A stretch of 10,472 nucleotides of DNA from Thermoplasmata archaeon (GTDB taxonomy: Archaea > Thermoplasmatota > Thermoplasmata > Thermoplasmatales > Thermoplasmataceae): the NCBI GenBank assembly GCA_021811505.1, contig JAJZOM010000039.1, forward strand, positions 1 to 10,472, given 5' to 3'. Under the pieces are notes generated by a model, which saw only the letters and a program-made list of their open reading frames with translations, was not told the origin of the DNA and did no database searches. Of the stretch, positions 5,321 to 10,472 are shown piece after piece. Each line of letters begins with the position of its first letter. The stretch's first letter is position 1. Made by a program: the position numbers and the translations under genes.

Positions 5321-6499
5321 ATGACAGAATCTTTGAAATATGGGACAGCTGGTGATGATTTGAACGTAGGTTCCCAGTACGTCACGGTTGATACGGGAGA
5401 CAGGCCTGTAAGACTTGCCTATGTATACGATACTGACACGTTATATCTGATCTCTTCAGATTTTGACGCACGCTGGCCATCTCACATCCTCAGGGAAAGA
5501 AGGGCTGATTTTGTCATAAACAGCGAAAAACGTTCCGGAGTGCCCGAACTGATTACGTCAAGCAAGGACAAATCCATTGTTCTCGAAAAGTTCATAGCCA
5601 AGTACGGAAAAAATTACGTATCAAAATACTTCAATTCTCCCGGAAGATTCCTGAGGATAGTGGCCGGGACGCAACCAGAAAGTGTAGGAGGCAATTATTA
5701 TAGGTGGCTTGAGGAAGAATTTGACAGCGTCGCTGATGATTATGACGAGCACATATTCGGCAACAGGGTGAATGTTCTTCTCAGGGACAGGTCCCTGAGC
5801 AAGATCAGAAAATTCTCGGTAAAGGGGCAGCACATACTTGAGATAGGATGTGGAACTGGAGCGGAGACCCTTGAACTGCTGAGGGACGGGCGCGAGGTTT
5901 TCGCCATAGACATATCTGGCAGGATGCTGGAAAACATACAGAGAAAAGCTCGAGATGAAGGCCTGATTGAAAGCCTGAGAACAATGAAGCTGAAAGCTGC
6001 GAATGTCGGGGAACTGCTGGGAACTTGTGGCCAGGAATCATTTGACATCGGGTACTCCACGTATGGGGCTCTAAACTGCGAACCTAACATCGAAAGCGTA
6101 CCTGGCGCGTTAAGCTTGCTTTTAAAGCCAGGTGGTTACTTTATTGCAGGAGTGTACAACAAATTCTGTATTGCCGAAACGGCCAGCAATGTGCTCTCGA
6201 TGAACAGTTCGCGATTATTCTGGCGCCTGAAGAACCCGATCAGGGAGGGCAGATCCAGATTCTGCATCGATGTCTATTCCTTCAGCTTCAGGGAATTTAT
6301 GGGAATTTTCGGAAGATATTTCAGGGCTCTTGAAACTGAAGGCGTACCGGTAATTCTGCCCCCATCTAATTTCAAGCGCCTTTTGGGCCTGCTTGAGAGA
6401 AAATTTGTAATGCTTGACTCAGCCGACCGGAAAATTTCCGGGATCTGGCCTCTGAAGTATCTTGGAGACCATTTCCTCACTGTACTTCAGAATAAATAG
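5321..6499 (+). CDS. split-barrel (F420/flavin-like) domain fused to class I SAM methyltransferase
   Basis: A 392-residue two-domain protein. Residues about 20-115 read like a PNPOx/F420-dependent nitroreductase-type split beta-barrel: a strand pair RPVRLAYVYDTDTLYLISSD, then RWPSHILRERRADFVIN, and a helix-plus-end SIVLEKFIAKYG and FNSPGRFLRIV. Residues about 134-392 are a class I methyltransferase: FDSVADDYDEHIF entry helix, motif I HILEIGCGTGAE (171-182), acidic end of strand 2 in VFAIDIS (193-199), FDIGYSTYGALN (241-252) and LLLKPGGYFIAGVYN (266-280). Motif I is intact, so SAM binding is expected. The methyl acceptor is unknown; the C-terminal 110 residues are a family-specific cap. The split-barrel call is from pattern only and may instead be a non-cofactor variant. 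Cytosolic; expressed with the preceding 70-residue gene. The fusion itself looks unusual. Confidence 0.75.
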   Translation: MTESLKYGTAGDDLNVGSQYVTVDTGDRPVRLAYVYDTDTLYLISSDFDARWPSHILRERRADFVINSEKRSGVPELITSSKDKSIVLEKFIAKYGKNYVSKYFNSPGRFLRIVAGTQPESVGGNYYRWLEEEFDSVADDYDEHIFGNRVNVLLRDRSLSKIRKFSVKGQHILEIGCGTGAETLELLRDGREVFAIDISGRMLENIQRKARDEGLIESLRTMKLKAANVGELLGTCGQESFDIGYSTYGALNCEPNIESVPGALSLLLKPGGYFIAGVYNKFCIAETASNVLSMNSSRLFWRLKNPIREGRSRFCIDVYSFSFREFMGIFGRYFRALETEGVPVILPPSNFKRLLGLLERKFVMLDSADRKISGIWPLKYLGDHFLTVLQNK

Positions 6500-6509
6500 C
6501 GCAGTATGC

Positions 6510-6514
6510 TTTTT
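6510..6514 (+). terminator. possible oligo-T terminator after the fusion methyltransferase
   Basis: Five T eleven nt past the stop codon, in the 31-nt gap between two converging genes. No strong hairpin precedes it; call rests on archaeal termination at U tracts. Confidence 0.3.
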
Positions 6515-6530
6515 CACGTGGGCTATCCGG

Positions 6531-7397
6531 TCACACATATATGACTCCATTCCTGTTTTCAAAATAATGTCCACAATTGTGGCAGTTCGTTACCTGACCA
6601 GAATGAAGAAATTCGGCTAAGATCGGTTCATGGCAATCAGGGCAAGCCATTATTTCCTCATCGTTCCTGATTGCAGCAGGACGCGCCCCAACTTTCTGCA
6701 TGTAAATGAAGACATGTGGAAACAGGCCCAGAATATCGGGCAGAATCGAAAGCTTCACGAATAATTTCGCAGGTAGCGGGGCAAATGGACTATAATCCTC
6801 AAGGCCGCAGGATCTGCTTGATACAGCCCTGAAACCGGCTGTCGAGGATATTTCTTTGAAATATGACACAGAATAAAATGATTCTTCAAAGTTGGAGTTC
6901 AATACCCTTCGTGCATGCCTTGACCTCGGTCCAGTGGCCTTCCCCTTATACTTTACTCTGTCCAGGATAGTTGCAACCGAACCCGTGTGGAAGAAGCTAA
7001 TTATTGCAGATCCGCCTGGCTTCAGAACACGTGCAAACTCCCTGAGCGCCGTTTCTGGGCTCTGCAGGAAATTGAAGACCCTGATCATCACGATTGTGTC
7101 CAGGCTGCCGTCCAGGAATGGCATATTGTAAAGGTCACCGGCTATCCTGATCAGTTTGTTTGCTCCCGGAGGAGGATTGATTTGTTCCAGGAAAGAAGGG
7201 GTGACATCCAGCGCATAGTATCGCCTGAACATTCCTGCCAGCGCCCATGTAATCCTTCCATTTCCTGCTCCTATCTCAAGGACTTTCTTCTCGGGTGACA
7301 GATCAATCATCGACAATATAACCTCCCTCTCAACCATGGTTACCTTTTCCCGTCCTTTCCAGAGCTTTTCAAAATCCAGCAACGAGAAATCGTTCAT
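6531..7397 (-). CDS. class I SAM methyltransferase with C-terminal zinc ribbon
   Basis: A 288-residue UbiE/Methyltransf_11-like enzyme. Seen: motif I KVLEIGAGNGRIT (38-50), the acidic strand-2 end in YYALDVTPSFL (60-70), GDLYNMPFLDGSLDTIVM (87-104; motif II/III region), and RVLKPGGSAIISFFHTG (123-139). After a variable substrate-cap region, the last 40 residues form a four-cysteine zinc ribbon: Cys 252 and 255 (CPDC) and Cys 272 and 275 (CHNC), ending HYFENRNGVIYV, reminiscent of the Trm112-like domain, which ends the same way. Known: Trm112-like ribbons activate or position some RNA/protein methyltransferases and also occur fused to enzymes acting on small molecules or lipids. The acceptor is unknown. 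Transcribed toward the fusion methyltransferase, with its own promoter. ATG 7397 is backed by a TATA-like box about 24 nt upstream. Confidence 0.8.
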   Translation of the reverse strand: MNDFSLLDFEKLWKGREKVTMVEREVILSMIDLSPEKKVLEIGAGNGRITWALAGMFRRYYALDVTPSFLEQINPPPGANKLIRIAGDLYNMPFLDGSLDTIVMIRVFNFLQSPETALREFARVLKPGGSAIISFFHTGSVATILDRVKYKGKATGPRSRHARRVLNSNFEESFYSVSYFKEISSTAGFRAVSSRSCGLEDYSPFAPLPAKLFVKLSILPDILGLFPHVFIYMQKVGARPAAIRNDEEIMACPDCHEPILAEFLHSGQVTNCHNCGHYFENRNGVIYV

Positions 7398-7416
7398 ATG
7401 AACTCACTTTCCGCCC

Positions 7417-7424
7417 AATTATAG
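7417..7424 (-). promoter_or_regulatory. TATA-like box of the zinc-ribbon methyltransferase
   Basis: Minus strand CTATAATT, centred about 24 nt upstream of ATG 7397; leaderless-type spacing. Confidence 0.5.
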
Positions 7425-7605
7425 CCTCTTTCATAGCATGCATAGGGAGTGCGGTATGTCCTTTATCATTAACCGCATCTAATGAGTGTAAGAAGGTTTT
7501 TTACTATATTATTCTTCGGAAAGACGCCACTGCTTAAAACGGATTGTTTCTATGCTTCCTGTTTGAGACTGGAGGTTTGGAACATTTATCATTTCGGATA
7601 TCAGA

Positions 7606-7617
7606 TAATATTAATTA
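7606..7617 (+). promoter_or_regulatory. TATA-like region of the nucleotidyltransferase-GT2 unit
   Basis: The AT run TAATATTAATTA is centred about 28 nt upstream of ATG 7640 and its right half about 26 nt upstream. This suits a leaderless start at 7640 and one message for the two overlapping genes that follow. Confidence 0.45.
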
Positions 7618-7639
7618 CTTATTTTGATTAATTACGACA

Positions 7640-8344
7640 ATGGACACCCCTTCATTGCATGTTTCTTCTTCTCGCGGAGTCGTGGAAATGAGCCGTACAG
7701 AAATAAAGCTGCAAGCGAGGAGGAAGAAGCTGGAGGAGGCAAACGAGTTTGTGCACTCCATGTTATCCGGGAATGTCCTCTTTGCCGGCGTGTCTGGATC
7801 CGTTTCTTACCTCCCAGATCCTGATGACGACATCGATATTTTCCTCATAGTAAAGACCAACAGACTCTGGAAAGAGCTTCTCAAGTCCTTTATAGTCCGC
7901 AGGTTGAAAGGAAACAGAGACATATGCCTGTGCCTGGCATTTGACGATGAATACGCCCTACGTTATTACAAGCAGGAAATATCAGGACTTGCTGTGAAGG
8001 ATTCTCTCAATGTTGTAAGCATATTTGGAGGTGAATATTACTCAAGGATACTACATTCATCGCCGGCCGTAATCGCACAATACCAGCACATTAAAACAAG
8101 CAATTCTGAAGATCTGGCAGATGTCAAAGAGAGAAACTCCTGGGAATCATCTATTATCAACGGCATCTTTTTTGTAATCGGATCCAGCTGGCTTTATCTG
8201 AAGCAGCTTTATGTGAATAAAATGCTGGAGAGGCAAGGCAGAACCTCCGAAAGATTCCGAACAGTAGCAGGACTGCACAGGTTTTACCTTGAAACTGAAA
8301 AATATCGTGAACTGGACAGGAAATACAGGGAGGGATCGGAATAA
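7640..8344 (+). CDS. nucleotidyltransferase-fold protein
   Basis: A 234-residue protein with the pol-beta/MNT nucleotidyltransferase signature: FAGVSGSVSYLPDPDDDIDIF (48-68), in which Gly 53-Ser 54 and the acidic pair Asp 64 / Asp 66 fit the G-S-x9-D-x-D motif, and DICLCLAFDDE (94-104) could supply the third acid. A predominantly helical C-terminal half follows, with a hydrophobic stretch (IINGIFFVIGSSWLYL, about 169-184), and a basic, Arg/Lys-rich tail. Known: this fold adds nucleotides to proteins, small molecules or RNA, and includes antitoxin-associated MNT proteins; no HEPN toxin neighbour is seen. Its stop overlaps the next start (TAATG), tying it to a GT2 glycosyltransferase, so a role in sugar or lipid-carrier metabolism is inferred. 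ATG 7688 is a possible internal start that would drop 16 poorly structured residues. Confidence 0.7.
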   Translation: MDTPSLHVSSSRGVVEMSRTEIKLQARRKKLEEANEFVHSMLSGNVLFAGVSGSVSYLPDPDDDIDIFLIVKTNRLWKELLKSFIVRRLKGNRDICLCLAFDDEYALRYYKQEISGLAVKDSLNVVSIFGGEYYSRILHSSPAVIAQYQHIKTSNSEDLADVKERNSWESSIINGIFFVIGSSWLYLKQLYVNKMLERQGRTSERFRTVAGLHRFYLETEKYRELDRKYREGSE

Positions 8345-9213
8345 TGACGGCTTCAACTGCCATCATCACAAGTTTCGATGATGGGCTATCCCTCAGAAGA
8401 CTGCTTAACAGCGTAATATCATCGAATGTGGATCGAATCGTTCTCATGTATGGTGGGGAAAAGACGGACAGGAACTACCTGACAGCATTAAAAGATGATA
8501 GGCTGATTTGTGAGGAGGAGAAGGAAAGGCTGGGAAAGAGCGAGTCCCTCAACCGGTCATTCAAGTATGCAGTAGGGGACCTTGTGTTTATTGTGTCAGG
8601 AGACATATCCATAGAGAACAATGTCTTTGATCGTTGTGTTGAAGCATTCTCCGACGATATAGGCGTAATCGTGCCTCGTGTCATCCCGGCACCCATGGGA
8701 GGAATCCATGGAAAGATTGGAAGAGCGTTGTGGAAACTTCACGATTGTGAACTCCATTACATGTCGGCCAGGAATCTAAATGCCCACGGCGGCGAATTCA
8801 TTGCCATAAGGAAGAAGCTTCTGTCGGACCTTCCCCGGATTGTTAACGACGATGCGTACCTGTGCGTGAGTGCCAGGAACAGTGGTTACAGGGTGGTTTA
8901 TAGGGATGACATCAATGTTACCAATGAACTGCCTGGAACTCTTCTCGATCTTTTTGTACAGAGGATCAGGATAAACTTTGGCCATCAGGAACTTCTTAAA
9001 ATGAAGCTTGATCCTTTGGTAATGACGACCCTCATCAGAACCGACCGCAGGACATTTTTTTCCATAATGACGACGTTCCTGAAGAGATACCGGGAGGAAA
9101 TTTTTATGCTGCCCGTTGTATGCTTCATGGAAAGCCTTGCCCTGTTGGTGGCCTGGCACCACTCCAAGAAGGGAAAATCTTACCACAAATGGCCCATAGC
9201 AGCCAGGAGCTGA
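8344..9213 (+). CDS. GT2-family glycosyltransferase, polysaccharide-synthase-like
   Basis: A 289-residue GT-A protein with features of the cellulose/hyaluronan synthase branch. Seen: TAIITSFDDGLSLRRLLNSV (5-24), KSESLNRSFKYAVGDLVFIV (65-84; donor-binding region), the DXD position reading SGD (85-87) so only one Asp is retained, HGGEFIAIRKKLL (148-160), the acceptor-site acid block NDDAYLCVSARNSGYRV (168-184), and QRIRI (206-210) in place of the QxxRW motif. One hydrophobic helix (MLPVVCFMESLALLVAW, 255-271) probably anchors it to the membrane; the multi-span pore of true synthases is absent. It starts inside the stop of the nucleotidyltransferase gene (TAATG), so translation is coupled. Substrates unknown. 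The missing first DXD residue could weaken metal binding or reflect a variant donor site. Confidence 0.75.
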   Translation: MTASTAIITSFDDGLSLRRLLNSVISSNVDRIVLMYGGEKTDRNYLTALKDDRLICEEEKERLGKSESLNRSFKYAVGDLVFIVSGDISIENNVFDRCVEAFSDDIGVIVPRVIPAPMGGIHGKIGRALWKLHDCELHYMSARNLNAHGGEFIAIRKKLLSDLPRIVNDDAYLCVSARNSGYRVVYRDDINVTNELPGTLLDLFVQRIRINFGHQELLKMKLDPLVMTTLIRTDRRTFFSIMTTFLKRYREEIFMLPVVCFMESLALLVAWHHSKKGKSYHKWPIAARS

Positions 9214-9253
9214 AGATGAATGCGAAGATTTCTTTCGTTATGTGGGAAAGGGA

Positions 9254-9733
9254 TCAACTTGGCATTTTGCGGTATACATAAATCCCCACTCCTATTGCAA
9301 TTATATATATCGCAAAGAGAAGGTCATACATTCCCGGAATGTATGGAAGGGCGCCGGCGAATTTTGTAACCCCAAACAGATATTGTGCAAAGCTGCCAGC
9401 TGAAAGGCCCACATTCAGCATGCCGTAGGTCGCTATGTCAGCTATCTGAAATATTGCCATGAAGACAGCCCAGCCTACTCCCACACCGACCATGGATCTT
9501 TTTCTAACCGCAAGCAGCACAATGAATGCTACGAAATCTACCAGCCCAGTGGCAAGGAGCCCGTACCAGTGGATAAAATATTTAGGGACTGTCCCGAAAT
9601 CTGTCTGCAGATTCTGGTCCGTGAGCAGTATTACAAGGGTTATAACAAACTGGATGAGAAACAGAAGGGAAAGGTATGCAGATAACCTGCCTGACCCAGT
9701 TGTACTGTTCTTCTTGCCTTCACTTGCATCCAT
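9254..9733 (-). CDS. small multi-pass membrane protein of unknown function
   Basis: A 159-residue protein with a polar 15-residue N-terminus and four or five hydrophobic spans (about 17-37, 55-77, 82-105 and 133-154, with a weaker one near 108-122). A short polar loop (DQNLQTDFGTVPKYFIHW) follows the first span, and a RKMPS tail is basic. No catalytic or binding motif is visible; I do not recognise the family, although DUF-type archaeal four-span proteins have this look. It converges on the GT2 gene (40-nt gap) and diverges from nreA, with its own leaderless-type promoter, so it is probably a single-gene unit. Confidence 0.75.
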   Translation of the reverse strand: MDASEGKKNSTTGSGRLSAYLSLLFLIQFVITLVILLTDQNLQTDFGTVPKYFIHWYGLLATGLVDFVAFIVLLAVRKRSMVGVGVGWAVFMAIFQIADIATYGMLNVGLSAGSFAQYLFGVTKFAGALPYIPGMYDLLFAIYIIAIGVGIYVYRKMPS

Positions 9734-9755
9734 GACTGCAATTAATAGTTAATAC

Positions 9756-9763
9756 TATTTAAG
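9756..9763 (-). promoter_or_regulatory. TATA-like box of the membrane protein gene
   Basis: Minus strand CTTAAATA, centred about 26 nt before ATG 9733. It overlaps a 6-bp inverted repeat (AATAGT at 9744-9749 and ACTATT at 9754-9759), placed where a bound repressor could block it; this second point is speculative. Confidence 0.55.
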
Positions 9764-9862
9764 TTTATACCCATGTCTGAACTCCGGACTCTGAATGTTG
9801 GTCCATGGGCCAGTTCCCTTAACCTCCGAGACGTTTTCTCATTTGGCTGTCGTGTAGAACAG

Positions 9863-9871
9863 CTTTAATAG
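9863..9871 (+). promoter_or_regulatory. TATA-like box of nreA
   Basis: CTTTAATAG, centred about 28 nt upstream of ATG 9895. An in-frame TAA (9886-9888) just upstream of the ATG rules out a longer protein. Confidence 0.5.
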
Positions 9872-9894
9872 TTGGTAGAATTGTTTAAGACTGG

Positions 9895-10472
9895 ATGGAG
9901 TTCAAGACCGCATACAAAATACCAGCTTCGTTGTGCATAAGGTGCAGGGGAGCAAAGATGCTATGCGGACTTTCCTACTGCCCGATTTCGGTGAAGAACC
10001 TTCTGCAGCCGAAGATAGCAAAATTCAACGGAACGGAGATAAGCGGATCAACGCCTCCCTCAATTTTTGTCGGGAGATACGGATATCCCAAGGTCAACAT
10101 TTATCCATCAGCACCAAACATTCACGGAGATACCAGCGGATATGAAGACCCAGCAAAATGGATGCATGTGAACATGGAGGAGTTTCTCTCAATGAGGCTT
10201 TCATTGCTGCGGGGAGGAATGGAAGTTAACGTAAAGAACATCTCAGACCCTGGAAAGACACTTCAGGAAATACAGGTGATGACGCTATCTGAAAAGCCCG
10301 TGGAGGTTGAAATGGAATTCACGAAGAACATGAACAGTGCTAAGATTGTTCTTGATGAGCACGTTCCCCCTATGGGCCCTTCGGCTCCGGTGAAGAGACT
10401 CACCATTGGCAATAGCAAAATAGAGGGATTCGTAGAGAGAATATACTCAGAGGACGACCTTCTTGCAGTCAT
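9895..10472 (+). CDS. nreA: archaeal DNA repair protein NreA (partial, C-terminus off window)
   Basis: The first 192 residues of an archaeal Nre protein are visible. Seen: an N-terminal four-cysteine zinc-binding module, Cys 14, 17, 24 and 29 (CIRCRGAKMLC and SYC), then the strongly conserved segment GSTPPSIFVGRYGYPKVNIY (about 51-70), and further conserved stretches DTSGYEDPAKWM and the VPPMGPSAPVKRL region. Known: NreA acts with the NreB paralog and PCNA in DNA-damage tolerance or repair; the PCNA-interacting motif lies at the C-terminus and cannot be checked here. The zinc module and signature are intact, so the product should be functional. Nucleoid-associated. The start at 9895 is fixed by an upstream in-frame stop and a TATA-like box. 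Confidence 0.9.
   Translation, partial: MEFKTAYKIPASLCIRCRGAKMLCGLSYCPISVKNLLQPKIAKFNGTEISGSTPPSIFVGRYGYPKVNIYPSAPNIHGDTSGYEDPAKWMHVNMEEFLSMRLSLLRGGMEVNVKNISDPGKTLQEIQVMTLSEKPVEVEMEFTKNMNSAKIVLDEHVPPMGPSAPVKRLTIGNSKIEGFVERIYSEDDLLAV

Larger units (their letters stand above)
7398..7639. other. divergent intergenic region between methyltransferase and nucleotidyltransferase genes
   Basis: A 242-nt region with a promoter at each end. The middle holds another TATA-like CTTAAAAC (7533-7540), a T tract in GGTTTTTTACT, and no reading frame with a credible product. No tRNA-like cloverleaf or C/D-box RNA motifs were recognised, though a short untranslated RNA starting near 7563 cannot be excluded. 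Confidence 0.4.

Noticed and set aside
7640..8344. MNT/HEPN toxin-antitoxin module
   Set aside because: The nucleotidyltransferase is longer than MNT antitoxins, and its coupled neighbour is a glycosyltransferase, not a HEPN protein.
8776..9186. A 136-codon minus-strand open frame
   Set aside because: Antisense shadow of the second GT2 gene, without its own promoter or a recognisable product.

Overview
This window looks like an archaeal chromosome segment, most plausibly from the Thermoplasmatales or a related euryarchaeal lineage. Three things point there. The right edge holds the start of an NreA-type DNA repair protein, an archaeal family. The left edge holds a GAPN-like non-phosphorylating aldehyde dehydrogenase resembling the archaeal enzymes. 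Many start codons sit about 24-28 nt downstream of a TATA-like box with no room for a leader, the classic archaeal leaderless layout. The lineage call is an inference; archaeal origin is well supported.

Left third (1-4069), mostly metabolism and ion handling. A partial aldehyde dehydrogenase (minus) and a stand-alone ChrB C-terminal-domain protein (minus) are followed by a divergent two-gene phosphate unit on the plus strand: a PhoU-like DUF47 protein overlapping a short, divergent PiT-family permease by 4 nt. Then come a small winged-helix regulator (plus) and, converging on it with a 15-nt overlap, an acidic 110-residue protein of unknown function (minus).

Middle and right (4263-9213), a patchwork that looks like cell-surface, glycan or lipid modification. 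It holds a GT2 glycosyltransferase, a 70-residue orphan protein coupled to an unusual two-domain protein (flavin/F420 split-barrel-like N-terminus plus SAM methyltransferase), an opposing methyltransferase with a C-terminal zinc ribbon, and an overlapping pair of a nucleotidyltransferase-fold protein and a second GT2 enzyme with polysaccharide-synthase-like motifs. These genes have several promoters, so this is a neighbourhood of small transcription units rather than one operon. Its joint function is an inference.

Right edge (9254-10472): a small multi-pass membrane protein (minus) divergent from nreA (plus, cut by the window end).

No tRNA, rRNA, CRISPR array, transposase or long repeat was recognised. 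The strongest candidates for something undescribed are the split-barrel/methyltransferase fusion with its 70-residue partner, and the nucleotidyltransferase-GT2 pair.
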